NCBI RefSeq assembly: GCF_009834125.1
Contig: NZ_CP047146.1
Location: 124,001 to 188,000 of the forward strand
Length of the DNA: 64,000 bases
Reading direction: 5' to 3'
Source: Streptomyces sp. GS7
GTDB lineage: Bacteria > Actinomycetota > Actinomycetes > Streptomycetales > Streptomycetaceae
Shown: positions 9,159-19,291 of the stretch, in pieces
Numbering within the stretch: position 1 is the stretch's first letter
Layout: the number at the start of each line of letters is the position of its first letter
The notes under the pieces: generated by a model
What the model was told of the DNA's origin: nothing
Seen by the model: the letters and a program-made list of their open reading frames with translations, nothing else
The model's database searches: none
Made by a program: the position numbers and the translations under genes

Positions 9159-9195
9159 GGATTGGGGGCCGGCCCGTCGCCCGGCCCCCAAATCC
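9159..9195. terminator. bidirectional terminator between cobK and cobIJ
   Basis: Arms 9159-9172 and 9181-9195 form a GGGGGCCGG stem with an 8-nt loop, flanked by ATT/AAAT. It lies between the convergent cobK stop (9149) and cobIJ stop (9224) and can serve both strands. Confidence 0.65.
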
Positions 9196-9223
9196 TGTCC
9201 GATGGGTCAGGGTCGGAAAGACC

Positions 9224-10786
9224 CTAGGACTCCGGGTACCTCCGGGGCGTCCAGACGGTCTGGGTCCCGTCATCGCGCCGCACCGCCTGCGTCTGCGACG
9301 AGCCGACGAGGAGGATGGTGCGCATGTCCACCTGGTCCGGGTCGAGGTCGGCGAGCGGGACGGTCCGCAGGGATTCCTCGGGGCCGCCGACGTCGCGGGC
9401 CAGGATGACCGGGGTGTCCGGCGCGCGGTGCTCCAGGAGGAGTTCGCGAGCCTTGGCCACCTGCCATGTACGGGAGCGCGAGCCGGGGTTGTACAGGGCC
9501 AGGGCCAGATCGGCGGAGGCCGCCGCACCGAGGCGGGTGGCGATGACGTCCCAGGGCTTGAGGCGGTCGGAGAGCGAGATGACCGCGTAGTCGTGGCCCA
9601 GCGGGGCGCCGGCGCGGGCGGCGGCGGCGTTGGCGGCGGTGACCCCGGGCAGCACGCGCACCGGGACGGAGCGGTACGGGTCCTGGGAGGCGACTTCCAG
9701 GACCGCGGTGGCCATGGCGAAGATGCCGGGGTCGCCGCCGGAGACCACGGCCACCCGCCGGCCGCGGCGGGCCAGGTCGAGGGCGAGTTCGGCGCGCTCG
9801 GACTCGACCTTGTTGTCGGAGCCGTGGCGGCGCTGCCCGGGGCGTATCGGCACGCGGTCCAGGTACGTGGTGTAGCCGACCAGGTCCTCGGCGGCGGCCA
9901 GCGCGCCGCGGGACTCGGGGGTGAGCCAGAGGGGGCCGGCGGGACCGGTGCCCACCACGACGACCTCGCCGTGCTCGGCGGCCGGCGGCGCTTCGGTGGC
10001 CGCGATCCGACTGGGCACCACCGCGACCGAGAAGTACGGGACGGTGTCGGCGTCGATGGCGGCGAGCCGGTCAGTGCGCTCACCGGACATGGTGGCGCGT
10101 TCGACGTAGCGGGCCTCCGCGATCCGGCCGGAGCGTGCCATGGCGCGGCGCACGGTCGGGAAGGTGCGGCCGAGCTTCATGACGACGGCGGAGTCGGTGG
10201 CGGCCAGCCGCGCCGTCAGCTCTTCCTCCGGCAGCGTGCCGGGGAGGATCGTCAGCACCTCGTCGGCCTCGGCGAGCGGGGTGCCCAGGCAGGCCGCGGC
10301 GGCGCTGAAGGAGGTGACGCCGGGGACGACCTCGGTCGGGTAGCGGTCGGCCAGCCGCTTGTGCATGTGCTGGTACGAGCCGTAGAAGAGCGGATCGCCC
10401 TCGGAGATGACGGCGACGGTGCGGCCGGCGTCGAGGTGGGCGGCGAGCCGGGCCGCCGCGGACTCGTAGAACTCGTCCAGCGCGCCCCGGTAGCCGCCGG
10501 GGTGGTCGGTCGACTCGGTGGTGACCGGGTAGACCAGCGCTTCCTCGATGTGGTCGGCTCGGATGTGCTTCGCCGCGATGGAGCGCGCGATGGAGCGTCC
10601 GTGCCGGGCGCTGTGATACGCCACCACGTCCGCCTGGGCGATGACCTCCACCGCCCGCACCGTCATCAGGGACGGGTCGCCGGGGCCGAGGCCGACGCCG
10701 TAGAGACGGCCGGTGGACCGCTCCGGGTGCTGCGCCGACTGCTGTTCCGGCACGCCGTTGTGGGCCTGCTGCTCGCTCACGCTCAC
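9224..10786 (-). CDS. cobIJ: CobIJ fusion: precorrin-2 C20- and precorrin-3B C17-methyltransferase
   Basis: 520 residues from the GTG at 10786 (a GTG two codons later is possible). The CobI half (about 25-265) shows [29 protein letters not shown] and [12 protein letters not shown]. The CobJ half (about 280-515) shows [55 protein letters not shown] and YNPGSRSR. The fused protein makes two successive SAM-dependent ring methylations around the CobG step. The GTGA overlap with cobH and of cobH with cobG shows one coupled operon cobG-cobH-cobIJ. Confidence 0.95.
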   Translation of the reverse strand: MSVSEQQAHNGVPEQQSAQHPERSTGRLYGVGLGPGDPSLMTVRAVEVIAQADVVAYHSARHGRSIARSIAAKHIRADHIEEALVYPVTTESTDHPGGYRGALDEFYESAAARLAAHLDAGRTVAVISEGDPLFYGSYQHMHKRLADRYPTEVVPGVTSFSAAAACLGTPLAEADEVLTILPGTLPEEELTARLAATDSAVVMKLGRTFPTVRRAMARSGRIAEARYVERATMSGERTDRLAAIDADTVPYFSVAVVPSRIAATEAPPAAEHGEVVVVGTGPAGPLWLTPESRGALAAAEDLVGYTTYLDRVPIRPGQRRHGSDNKVESERAELALDLARRGRRVAVVSGGDPGIFAMATAVLEVASQDPYRSVPVRVLPGVTAANAAAARAGAPLGHDYAVISLSDRLKPWDVIATRLGAAASADLALALYNPGSRSRTWQVAKARELLLEHRAPDTPVILARDVGGPEESLRTVPLADLDPDQVDMRTILLVGSSQTQAVRRDDGTQTVWTPRRYPES

Positions 10787-11415
10787 TCTTCCTCGCTCGC
10801 CAGGGCGTTGATAGCGGCTGCGGTCATGGCGCTGCCGCCGCGCCGCCCGCGCACCACGATGTGATCCAGCTTCGACGGGTGGTCGATCAGCGCGTCCTTG
10901 GACTCGGCCGCGCCGATGAAGCCGACGGGTATGCCGATGACGGCGGCGGGGCGGGGCGCCCCTTCCTCGATCATTTCGAGGAACCGGAAGAGAGCGGTGG
11001 GGGCGTTGCCGAAGGCGACCACCGCGCCCTCCATCCGGTCCCGCCACAGTTCCAGCGCGGCGGCGCTGCGCGTCGTCCTCATCCGCGCGGCGAGCTCCGG
11101 CACGGACGGGTCGGTGAGCGTGCAGAGCACCTCGTTGTCGGCGGGCAGCCGCTTGCGGGTGACGCCGCTGGCGACCATGTTGGCGTCGCAGAGGATCGGT
11201 GCACCGGCGCGCAGTGCGGCGCGGGCACGCGCCACGACCCCGGGGCTGAAGGCCAGGTCGCGTACGAGGTCGACCATGCCGCAGGCGTGGATCATCCGGA
11301 CCGCGACCTGGCCGGCGTCGGCGGGCAGCCCGGAGAGATCCGCCTCGGCGCGGATGGTGGCGAAGGACTGGCGGTAGATCTCCGCCCCGTCCTTTTCGTA
11401 CTCGAACGCGGTCAC
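10783..11415 (-). CDS. cobH: precorrin-8X methylmutase CobH
   Basis: 210 residues, GTG start at 11415 overlapping the cobG stop. It moves the methyl group from C11 to C12 to give hydrogenobyrinate. Conserved family blocks are [15 protein letters not shown], with the catalytic His, [23 protein letters not shown] and [14 protein letters not shown]. Length and order are normal. It is coupled at both ends by 4-bp overlaps. Confidence 0.95.
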   Translation of the reverse strand: MTAFEYEKDGAEIYRQSFATIRAEADLSGLPADAGQVAVRMIHACGMVDLVRDLAFSPGVVARARAALRAGAPILCDANMVASGVTRKRLPADNEVLCTLTDPSVPELAARMRTTRSAAALELWRDRMEGAVVAFGNAPTALFRFLEMIEEGAPRPAAVIGIPVGFIGAAESKDALIDHPSKLDHIVVRGRRGGSAMTAAAINALASEEE

Positions 11416-12983
11416 TGGGGCCTCGGGGTGGTGGGTTGAGGGGTGATGGGGGTGGTGTGGGACGGACCCGGTGCCGGTCGTGTTTCACGTGAAACCGGGT
11501 CCGGTGCGGCCGATTCCCGTGAAACGGTGGGCAGTTGGGGTGTTTCACGTGAAACCGGCGCCGGTCGTGAGGGTCTCCGTACGGCGGGGGACGGTGCCGG
11601 GTCCTCGGGCCGTACGACGGCGGTGCGGTAGCCGTCGGGTGTCGCGACGACATCGACCCACGTTCCGCGGGGGTGTCCGCAGCGGCGTGCGCAGCCGGAC
11701 CAGTGGACGGGGAGGCCGCCGCCTCCCGCGGGTGCGGAGGCACCCTCGGCGAGGGCGGCGGCGACGTCGGCGCGGACATCCGTCAGGGACTTGGTGCACC
11801 CGGGGCGGCCGGTGCAGGCGCTGAGGCCGTGCCAAGGGGAGGCCGGGTCGGTGATCAGCCCGGCGGTGGCGAGTTCGCGGAGGCGCAGGGGCGCGGTCGC
11901 GGCCGGCAGGCCGGGAAGGACGATCCCGCGCCAGGGGGTGAGCCGCAGTTCGCCCGCGCCGTCGTCGGCGGCGATGCCGGTCAGCGCGCGCCACTGGGCG
12001 ACGGTCAGCCGACCCAGGGGCGCGAGAACGGCAAGCGCCCGGCGCCCGTCGGCGCCGTCGACGAGGCCGGGGGCGCGGGAGTCGGCGTACCGCGGGGCAG
12101 AGAGCGGACCGGGGGCCTCGGCGGCATCCGCAGCGCATTCCGAATATCCCGCGTCATTCACGCAATTCACGTCATTCACGTGTTCCGCGGCGATGCCCGC
12201 CGCCCGCAGGGCTCGCGCCACCTCGCGGGCGGTGAGCGCGCGGTCGGCGGGGAGTTCGCGGACCCGCCAGGCGCCGCTGCCGCTCGCCGCGGCGATGGTC
12301 AGAAAGGTCTCGGCGGCGGTGAGCGCGGCACGCGGAACGTCCTCGCCGGCGATCCGCAGCGCGGCCGGGTCGTCACCGACCCGCAGCAGCGCCCCGCTCC
12401 CGGACGCGGCACCCGCAGCGCCCGATTCCGCGATCTCCGATCCCGCGATGCCCGATTCTGCGATCAAGGTCACATCGCCGCCGAGCCCCGCCACATCCCC
12501 CCGCCCGTCGTCGAGGACGAAGAGGAACCGGCCCGAAAGCCCCGTCGCGGCCGTGCTCGCGCAGAGCAGCGCGTCCAGGCCGCGGGCCCACACCCGCACG
12601 TCAGGCGGGGTGTGCCGGTCCAGTCCGGCCAGCGGCGAGGCCACGATGTTGCGGATCCGCTCATGGCGGACGGAAGGGAGCAGCCCGGCGCCGGCGAGCA
12701 GGTCCGCGAGCCGCCGGCCGCAGCCGTCGGGCAGTCCGCGGAGTTCGGCGTTGCCGCGGGAGGTGAGCGAGAGGTGGCCGTCGCCGAGGTGTGCGGCGGC
12801 GTCTGCGAGCGCGGTGGCCTGGCCTACCGTCAAGTCCCCTGCCGGCAGCCGCACTCGGGCCAGCTGCCCGTCCGCGGCGGAGTGCAGCCGCAGCGCTCCC
12901 GGGCAGGCGTCACCACGATCCCGTACGGGCGGTTCGGCCCGGTGGGGCGGTGGTGCGGGGGAGGGCGGCATGGCGGCGAGCAT
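11412..12983 (-). CDS. cobG: precorrin-3B synthase CobG with parS-encoded C-terminal repeats
   Basis: 523 residues from the ATG at 12983 (an ATG at 12971 is the alternative). CobG is a nitrite/sulfite-reductase-like iron-sulfur mono-oxygenase of the aerobic pathway. Two ferredoxin-like half domains begin [16 protein letters not shown] and [14 protein letters not shown]. The 4Fe-4S cysteines are CTGRPGC and CARRC. Residues about 205-225 hold a low-complexity [14 protein letters not shown] stretch. The last about 45 residues are an extra proline-rich tail with three ten-residue repeats starting VSRET, VSRES and VSRET. The DNA of these repeats is ParB sites (see the separate entry). Confidence 0.92.
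   Translation of the reverse strand: MLAAMPPSPAPPPHRAEPPVRDRGDACPGALRLHSAADGQLARVRLPAGDLTVGQATALADAAAHLGDGHLSLTSRGNAELRGLPDGCGRRLADLLAGAGLLPSVRHERIRNIVASPLAGLDRHTPPDVRVWARGLDALLCASTAATGLSGRFLFVLDDGRGDVAGLGGDVTLIAESGIAGSEIAESGAAGAASGSGALLRVGDDPAALRIAGEDVPRAALTAAETFLTIAAASGSGAWRVRELPADRALTAREVARALRAAGIAAEHVNDVNCVNDAGYSECAADAAEAPGPLSAPRYADSRAPGLVDGADGRRALAVLAPLGRLTVAQWRALTGIAADDGAGELRLTPWRGIVLPGLPAATAPLRLRELATAGLITDPASPWHGLSACTGRPGCTKSLTDVRADVAAALAEGASAPAGGGGLPVHWSGCARRCGHPRGTWVDVVATPDGYRTAVVRPEDPAPSPAVRRPSRPAPVSRETPQLPTVSRESAAPDPVSRETRPAPGPSHTTPITPQPTTPRPQ
11482..11555. repeat. parS array inside cobG: two perfect sites and one degenerate
   Basis: Perfect GTTTCACGTGAAAC occurs at 11482-11495 and 11542-11555. 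A two-mismatch copy (GATTCCCGTGAAAC) lies at 11512-11525. The starts are exactly 30 bp apart. Read on the minus strand each site encodes VSRE(T/S), so the array is in frame in the dispensable tail of CobG. It lies about 1.4 kb from the cobG start, at the end of the gene. Confidence 0.92.
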
Positions 12984-13077
12984 ACCTACGCCGGGTCGCT
13001 CCGAAACCGGGGGCGCAAGGCCCCGGCGAGCGCCCCCGGAGGCGCGCTCCCGCTGCCGGGACGCAGCCCTTACTATG

Positions 13078-13215
13078 CAGGTCGGTGGGTCGGCTGACCC
13101 GCCGGACGCCAGCGACGGCGCCAGGGAGGAAGCCCGGTGAGAATCCGGCGCGGTCCCGCCACTGTGAACCCGGCCACCGCCGGGTGAGCCAGGAACTCCC
13201 GCCGTCCATACGACC
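13078..13215 (+). promoter_or_regulatory. cobalamin riboswitch upstream of cobN
   Basis: The leader contains the cobalamin-aptamer core in order: GGGAGGAAGCCCGGTGAG, AATCCGG, the universal GCCACTG (13158-13164) and, after a GC hairpin, GAGCCAGGAAC (13186-13196). Adenosylcobalamin binding should repress cobN expression. The start codon follows at 13251. Outer boundaries are approximate. Only cobN on the plus strand can be controlled; the divergent cobG operon is not covered. Confidence 0.92.
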
Positions 13216-13250
13216 ACCCGGGGCGCGGATACCCCGAGGAAGGCTGCGCC

Positions 13251-16200
13251 GTGATCCTGCTGCTGTCGACCTCCGACACCGACCTGCTCAGCGCTCGTGC
13301 CGCCGCGGGGCCGGTGCCGTACCGGCTCGCCAACCCGGCCCGACTCGACGTCGCCGAACTGCCCGGCCTCCTCGACGGCACCGATCTCGTCGTCGTACGC
13401 CTCCTCGGCGGCATCCGCGCCTGGCAGGAGGGGCTCGACGTGCTGCTGGCCGCGGACCAGCACCGCCCGGTCGTCGTCCTCACCGGTGAACAGGCCCCCG
13501 ACGCCCAGCTCATGGAGGCGTCCACCGTCCCGGTCGGCATCGCGGCCGAGGCGCACGCCTACCTCGCGCACGGCGGCCCGGCCAACCTGGAGCAGCTGGC
13601 CCGCTTCCTCAGCGACACCGTCCTGCTCACCGGCCACGGTTTCGAGCCGCCCGCGCCCGCGCCCTCCTGGGGCCGGCTGGAGCGCGCGGCGTGCGACGCC
13701 GGCGGCCCGACGGTCGCCGTGCTCTACTACCGCGCCCACCACATGAGCGGCAACACCGCCTTCGTACAAGATCTGTGCGACCGGATCGAGGAGGCCGGCG
13801 GCCGTCCGCTCCCGCTCTTCGTCGCCTCGCTGCGCGCCCCCGAGCCGGAGCTGATCGAGGAACTGCGCGCCGCCGACGCGATCGTCACCACCGTGCTGGC
13901 CGCGGGCGGCACCAAGCCCGCGGAGGCGTCGGCGGGCGGCGACGACGAGTCCTGGGACGCGGGCGCGCTGGCCGCCCTGGACGTGCCGATCCTCCAGGCG
14001 CTGTGCCTGACCGGGTCGCGCGCCGCCTGGGAGGAGAACGACGAGGGGGTGTCCCCGCTCGACGCCGCCTCGCAGATCGCGGTGCCCGAGTTCGACGGGC
14101 GGCTGATCACCGTGCCGTTCTCCTTCAAGGAGATCGACGAGGACGGCCTCCCGGTGTACGTCGCCGACCCCGAACGCGCCGCCCGGGTCGCCGGGATCGC
14201 CGTCCGGCACGCCCGGCTGCGGCACATCCCGGCCGCCGAGAAGCGCCTGGCGCTGGTGCTGTCCGCGTACCCCACCAAGCACTCCCGGATCGGCAACGCG
14301 GTCGGCCTGGACACCCCGGCGAGCGCCGTCGAGCTGCTGCGCCGCCTCCAGGCCGAGGGCTACGACTTCGGCGCCGAGCCGGTCCCCGGGCTCGCGTCCG
14401 GCGACGGCGACGAGCTGATCTACGCCCTCATCGAGGCCGGTGGCCACGACCAGGAGTGGCTGACCGAGGAGCAGCTGGCCCGCAACCCGGTCCGGATCCC
14501 GGCCGCCGACTACCGCCGCTGGTACGCGACGCTTCCGGAGGAACTCCGCAGCTCCGTCGAGGAGCACTGGGGCCCGCCGCCCGGCGAGATGTTCGTCGAC
14601 CGCTCCCACAACCCCGACGGCGACATCGTGCTCGCCGCGCTGCGCCGCGGCAATCTGCTGATCCTCATCCAGCCGCCGCGCGGCTTCGGCGAGAACCCGA
14701 TCGCGATCTACCACGACCCCGATCTGCCGCCCTCGCACCACTACTTGGCGGCCTACCGCTGGATCGCCGCCCCCGCCGCGGACGGCGGCTTCGGCGCCGA
14801 CGCGATGGTGCACCTCGGCAAGCACGGCAATCTGGAGTGGCTGCCCGGCAAGAACGCCGGACTCTCCGCGGCCTGCGGCCCGGACGCGGCGCTCGGCGAC
14901 CTCCCGCTCGTCTACCCGTTCCTGGTCAACGACCCGGGCGAGGGCACCCAGGCCAAGCGCCGGGTGCACGCCACCCTCGTCGACCACCTCGTCCCGCCGA
15001 TGGCCCGCGCGGACTCCTACGGCGACATCGCCCGCCTTGAGCAGCTGCTCGACGAGTACGCCGCGATCTCCTCGATGGACCCGGCCAAGCTGCCCGCCAT
15101 CCGCGCGCAGATCTGGACGCTGATCCAGGCCGCCAAGCTCGACCACGACCTGGGCATGGACGAACGCCCCGACGACGACGGCTTCGACGACTTCCTGCTG
15201 CACGTCGACGGCTGGCTGTGCGAGGTCAAGGACGCCCAGATCCGCGACGGGCTGCACGTCCTGGGCGGTGCGCCGACCGGCGAGGCGCGGGTCAACCTCG
15301 TCCTCGCCATCCTGCGCGCCCGGCAGATCTGGGGCGGCACCTCGGCGCTGCCCGGACTGCGCGAGGCACTGGGCCTGGACGAGTCGGCCGCGACCCGGAC
15401 GGCCGCCGACGACGCCGAGGCCCTCGCCCGCGCGCTGGTCCAGGCGATGGAGGACGCGAAGTGGGACCCGGCCGCGGTGGCCGGGGTCGCCGACGGGCAC
15501 CCGGCCGCGGTCGCCGACATCCTCGACTTCGCCGCCCGGCAGGTCGTGCCGCGGCTGGCCGCCACCACCGACGAACTCGACCACGCGGTGCACGCGCTCA
15601 ACGGCGGCTTCGTGCCGGCCGGTCCGTCCGGCTCGCCGCTGCGCGGGCTGGTCAACGTCCTTCCGACGGGCCGCAACTTCTACTCCGTCGACCCCAAGGC
15701 CGTGCCGTCGCGCCTCGCCTGGGAGACCGGTCAGGCGCTCGCCGACTCGCTGCTGTCCCGCTACCGCGACGACAACGGCGACTGGCCGGAGTCGGTGGGC
15801 CTGTCCCTGTGGGGCACGAGCGCGATGCGCACCTCCGGGGACGATGTGGCGGAGGCGCTGGCGCTGCTCGGGGTCCGCCCCGTGTGGGACGACGCCTCGC
15901 GCCGGGTGACCGGCCTGGAGGCCGTCCCGCTCGACGAGCTGGGCCGCCCCCGCATCGACGTCACCCTCCGCATCAGCGGCTTCTTCCGGGACGCGTTCCC
16001 GCACGTCATCGGCCTGCTCGACGACGCGGTACGGCTCGCCGCCGGCCTCGACGAGCCCGCCGACCGCAACTTCATCCGGGCCCACGCCCAGGCCGACCTG
16101 GCCGCCCACGGCGACGAACGCCGCGCCACCACCCGGATCTTCGGCTCCCGTCCGGGCACGTACGGCGCGGGCCTGCTCCAGCTCATCGACTCCCGCGACT

Positions 16201-16853
16201 GGCGCACCGACGCGGACCTGGCCGAGGTCTACACCGTCTGGGGCGGCTACGCGTACGGCCGCGGGCTCGAAGGCCGCCCGGCCCGCGACGAGATGGAGAC
16301 CGCCTACAAGCGCATCGCGGTGGCCGCCAAGAACACCGACACCCGCGAGCACGACATCGCGGACTCCGACGACTACTTCCAGTACCACGGCGGCATGGTC
16401 GCCACGGTCAAGGCGCTCAAGGGCAAGGCCCCCGAGGCGTACATCGGCGACTCGACCCGCCCCGAGACGGTCCGCACCAGGACGCTCGTCGAGGAGACCT
16501 CCCGGGTCTTCCGCGCCCGGGTCGTCAACCCCCGCTGGATCGAGGCGATGCGTCGCCACGGCTACAAGGGCGCCTTCGAACTCGCCGCAACCGTGGACTA
16601 CTTGTTCGGCTACGACGCCACGACCGGGGTCGTCGCCGACTGGATGTACGACAAGCTCGCCCAGACCTACGTCCTCGACCCGGAGAACCGCGCCTTCCTC
16701 CAGGAGGCCAACCCCTGGGCACTGCACGGCATCGCCGAACGCCTGCTGGAGGCCGAGTCCCGCGGTATGTGGGAGAAGCCCGACGCGGAGACGCTGGCCG
16801 CCCTGCGGGACGCCTTCCTGGAGACGGAGGGCGAGCTGGAGGGGGAGGACTGA
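13251..16853 (+). CDS. cobN: cobaltochelatase subunit CobN
   Basis: 1200 residues; GTG start at 13251 preceded by GAGGAAGG. CobN is the large, Mg-chelatase-H-like subunit that inserts cobalt into hydrogenobyrinic acid a,c-diamide with ATP. Conserved CobN/BchH blocks are VLYYRAHHMSGNTAFV, LVLSAYPTKHSRIGNAVGLDTP, IYHDPDLPPSHHYLAAYRW, MVHLGKHGNLEWLPGKN, TGRNFYSVDPKAVPS, VYTVWGGYAYGRG and HGYKGAFELAATVDYLFGYDA. Length is usual. The CobS/CobT partners are not in the window. Expression should respond to B12 through the riboswitch. Confidence 0.96.
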   Translation: MILLLSTSDTDLLSARAAAGPVPYRLANPARLDVAELPGLLDGTDLVVVRLLGGIRAWQEGLDVLLAADQHRPVVVLTGEQAPDAQLMEASTVPVGIAAEAHAYLAHGGPANLEQLARFLSDTVLLTGHGFEPPAPAPSWGRLERAACDAGGPTVAVLYYRAHHMSGNTAFVQDLCDRIEEAGGRPLPLFVASLRAPEPELIEELRAADAIVTTVLAAGGTKPAEASAGGDDESWDAGALAALDVPILQALCLTGSRAAWEENDEGVSPLDAASQIAVPEFDGRLITVPFSFKEIDEDGLPVYVADPERAARVAGIAVRHARLRHIPAAEKRLALVLSAYPTKHSRIGNAVGLDTPASAVELLRRLQAEGYDFGAEPVPGLASGDGDELIYALIEAGGHDQEWLTEEQLARNPVRIPAADYRRWYATLPEELRSSVEEHWGPPPGEMFVDRSHNPDGDIVLAALRRGNLLILIQPPRGFGENPIAIYHDPDLPPSHHYLAAYRWIAAPAADGGFGADAMVHLGKHGNLEWLPGKNAGLSAACGPDAALGDLPLVYPFLVNDPGEGTQAKRRVHATLVDHLVPPMARADSYGDIARLEQLLDEYAAISSMDPAKLPAIRAQIWTLIQAAKLDHDLGMDERPDDDGFDDFLLHVDGWLCEVKDAQIRDGLHVLGGAPTGEARVNLVLAILRARQIWGGTSALPGLREALGLDESAATRTAADDAEALARALVQAMEDAKWDPAAVAGVADGHPAAVADILDFAARQVVPRLAATTDELDHAVHALNGGFVPAGPSGSPLRGLVNVLPTGRNFYSVDPKAVPSRLAWETGQALADSLLSRYRDDNGDWPESVGLSLWGTSAMRTSGDDVAEALALLGVRPVWDDASRRVTGLEAVPLDELGRPRIDVTLRISGFFRDAFPHVIGLLDDAVRLAAGLDEPADRNFIRAHAQADLAAHGDERRATTRIFGSRPGTYGAGLLQLIDSRDWRTDADLAEVYTVWGGYAYGRGLEGRPARDEMETAYKRIAVAAKNTDTREHDIADSDDYFQYHGGMVATVKALKGKAPEAYIGDSTRPETVRTRTLVEETSRVFRARVVNPRWIEAMRRHGYKGAFELAATVDYLFGYDATTGVVADWMYDKLAQTYVLDPENRAFLQEANPWALHGIAERLLEAESRGMWEKPDAETLAALRDAFLETEGELEGED

Positions 16854-16880
16854 GGCGCGAAGTGGCGTGACGGGGGCGGC

Positions 16881-16894
16881 GTTTCACGTGAAAC
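16881..16894. other. parS site between cobN and MFS gene
   Basis: Perfect GTTTCACGTGAAAC in the 79-bp gap between the convergent cobN stop (16853) and the MFS gene stop (16933). Flanking GGGGCGGC and CACCGCCCCCG extend the stem, so the site may double as a terminator. Confidence 0.9.
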
Positions 16895-16932
16895 ACCGCC
16901 CCCGTTCTCCTTCGCGAACCCCGTCCGGGCCC

Positions 16933-18180
16933 TCAACTCCGCGGCCACTCCAGCTGCTTGGCGCGGTGCACCCACGCCGCCAGGACCACCAGGACCGCGG
17001 TCGCGCCGCCCAGCGCCATCACGGTCGACGGCGACGTACGGTCCACGATCATCCCGCCGGCCAGCGCGCCGAGCGACAGCGTCGCCTGGAACGAGGCGGT
17101 GAACAGCACCGACGCCGCCTCCGGCGCGGCGGGCGCCGCCTTGGCGAACCAGGTCTGCGAAGCGACCGGTACCGCGCCGTACGCGATGCCCCAGACCACC
17201 AGCAGCACCAGCGCACCCCCTTCCCCGCGGCCCAGGACCGGAAGCAGCAGCGTGGCGAGGGCGAGCAGCCCCGCCGCGGCCCCGAAGACGGTGCGCGGGC
17301 GGCGCGCCACCATCCCGCCGCCGAGGAAGTTCCCGGCGATTCCCGCGATGCCGTACGCGAGCAGGAAAACGGTGATCAGCCCGGCGGATGCCACGTGGGT
17401 GACCTGTTCCAGGAAGGGCGTCACATAGGTGTAGGCGCCGAAGTGCGCGAGCACGACGAGGAAGGTCATCAGCAGCGCGAAACGGGTAGGGACGCCGCGC
17501 AGCATGCCGCGCAGCATCGTCGCGCTGGTGGCCCGTACGGCGGGAAGCGACGGGCTCACCAGGGCCATCAGCACCAGCACGCCGAGCGACAGCGCCCCCA
17601 CGACGGCGCAGGCCGTCCGCCAGCCGGCGAGGTTGCCGAGGAAGGTCCCCGCGGGCACCCCGAGCACCGAGCCCAGCGGCACCGCGGAGAAGATCACCGC
17701 GGTCGCCCGGCCCGCCGACTCCGCGGGCACCAGCCGCTCGGCCAGCCCGGCCCCGATCGACCAGAAACCCCCGATGACGATGCCGACCAGCACCCGGGAC
17801 AGCAGCACCAGCCAGTAGGCCGGTGCGACCGTGGCGAGCAGGTTCGCCAGCGCCAGCAGCGCGAGGAAGGCGCACAGCATCAGCCGCCGGTCGATCCGTG
17901 CGGTGGCCACCGTCACCGTCGGCGCGGCGCAGGCGGCCAGCAGCCCGGGGAGCGTCATCATCAGCCCGGCCGTGCCGTCCGAGATGCGGAAGTCGGCCGC
18001 GATATCGGTGAGCAGGCCGATCGGCAGGATTTCGGTGGTGACGATGGAGAAGATCCCCAGCATCACCGCGATCACGGCGAGCCAGCCGTTCAGCGGCGAG
18101 CGGGCGACGGCCGCGGGTCCTGCGGCTGCGGCTGCGGCTGCGGATTCGGATGCGGTGGCGGTGCGGGCGGCGGTCGGCAT
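16933..18180 (-). CDS. MFS transporter, drug-efflux (AraJ/DHA1) type
   Basis: 415 residues. An Ala-rich N-terminus (about 1-28) precedes twelve predicted membrane segments. The loop 2-3 region has RIDRRLMLCAFLAL in place of the classical G-x3-D-R-x-G-R-R motif. The motif-C-like stretch ERLVPAESAGRATAVIFSAVPLGSVLGVP is characteristic of DHA1 exporters (split here by domain: ERLVPAESAGRA and AVPLGSVLGVPAGTFLG). Substrate cannot be predicted. It has a separate transcription unit with no obvious regulator beside it. Confidence 0.85.
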   Translation of the reverse strand: MPTAARTATASESAAAAAAAGPAAVARSPLNGWLAVIAVMLGIFSIVTTEILPIGLLTDIAADFRISDGTAGLMMTLPGLLAACAAPTVTVATARIDRRLMLCAFLALLALANLLATVAPAYWLVLLSRVLVGIVIGGFWSIGAGLAERLVPAESAGRATAVIFSAVPLGSVLGVPAGTFLGNLAGWRTACAVVGALSLGVLVLMALVSPSLPAVRATSATMLRGMLRGVPTRFALLMTFLVVLAHFGAYTYVTPFLEQVTHVASAGLITVFLLAYGIAGIAGNFLGGGMVARRPRTVFGAAAGLLALATLLLPVLGRGEGGALVLLVVWGIAYGAVPVASQTWFAKAAPAAPEAASVLFTASFQATLSLGALAGGMIVDRTSPSTVMALGGATAVLVVLAAWVHRAKQLEWPRS

Positions 18181-18302
18181 GGATTCCGTCCTGGTGAGCG
18201 GTCTGTTGCGGTGCTCACCAGTGCAGCAGTCGGCCGCCCCCGAGGTCCGGCAGGTTTACGACGTCGCGGTGCGGCGCCGCCGGGGGCGGAGACGAAGCGG
18301 CC

Positions 18303-19040
18303 TCAGCCGGCGGCCTTCTCGGCGGTGATCTCCCCGTTCGAGGTGGTCAGGTCGAGCCGGTAGCGCCCCGCCGGATCCTGGGTGACGCCGATCTTCTTCG
18401 CGCCGTTGTCGGTGTCCGCGGACACCCTGTAGTGGGCGTCCGGCACCGTCACCGCGATCGCGCCGTTGGACGTCTTCGCCCGGACGTCCTGCGGTGTCGT
18501 CGTGGTCAGGTCGATCCGGCCGTTCGAGGTCTCGACGGCGGTGCGGCTGCCCGCCAGCCCCTTGCCGGTGACCGCGCCGTTCGTCGTCCGGACGTCCACG
18601 GCGCCGGACACCTGGTCCAGGTCGATGCTGCCGGAGCTGGTGGACACCTTCACCGCGCCCACGCTGGACAGCTTCAGCGCGCCGTTGGTGGTCTCGCCGG
18701 TGACCGGGACGGTGCCGGGCAGATCGACCGTGTAGCTCACCGAGCACTCGTCGCCGCAGCCGCCGAGCACCAGGGTCCCGCCCTCGACGCGGTGGCTGGG
18801 GCCCTGCGGGCGGTCGCCGCGGTAGGTGACCGACCGGTGGACGGAGACCGTGTCGCCGCCCTTGCCGCCGTGCACCGTCACCGCGCCGTCGCGGGTGTCC
18901 ACCCGGACGGAGGTGATCTTCTGCGACACCGCGGCGTCGTCCGTGAAGGTCGTGCCGGCCACCAGGCTGCACGCACCGACGGTGACCGCCCCGATTCCGA
19001 CCAGCGCCACGGCCCCGATGAAGCGGACCTGCCTGCGCAT
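18303..19040 (-). CDS. DUF4097 beta-repeat lipoprotein
   Basis: 245 residues from the ATG at 19040. The N-terminal segment VGIGAVTVGACSLVAG ends in a lipobox (VGAC), so it is a predicted lipoprotein. The mature part is the DUF4097 beta-helix: repeated strands of the type TTNGALKL, TSSGSIDL, TTNGAVTG, TSNGRIDL, TSNGAIAV and TSNGEITA. These domains often occur in proteins of envelope-stress or adhesin type; the function is unknown. The gene stands alone between the MFS gene and a divergent DUF1876 gene. Confidence 0.8.
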   Translation of the reverse strand: MRRQVRFIGAVALVGIGAVTVGACSLVAGTTFTDDAAVSQKITSVRVDTRDGAVTVHGGKGGDTVSVHRSVTYRGDRPQGPSHRVEGGTLVLGGCGDECSVSYTVDLPGTVPVTGETTNGALKLSSVGAVKVSTSSGSIDLDQVSGAVDVRTTNGAVTGKGLAGSRTAVETSNGRIDLTTTTPQDVRAKTSNGAIAVTVPDAHYRVSADTDNGAKKIGVTQDPAGRYRLDLTTSNGEITAEKAAG

Positions 19041-19291
19041 GAATACCCCCCGATACGAAATGAGTTGGCCCTCTCCGCGGCGCGTCCCCGGGCGCCGGGC
19101 CGAAGCCCGCCGCGCGGGCCCGCTCCCACCGGATCCCGGCCCTTCCCGCGTGACACTACGGACCCGGCCGCCCGCCCGGCCATGGGGCCAGCCCCCCAAT
19201 TGCCCTGTGGCCAGCCTCCAGATGCGGCTGGTCGGCGCCGGTGCGACGCTGTGTGTGGGGACTGTTCCCAGGGGGCGGAGGGAGGCTTCCG

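Noticed and set aside
11412..16727. 1771-residue minus-strand open frame covering cobG and all of cobN antisense
   Set aside because: Only the last 523 residues resemble a protein (CobG). The rest is the mirror of the well-conserved cobN and reflects GC bias.
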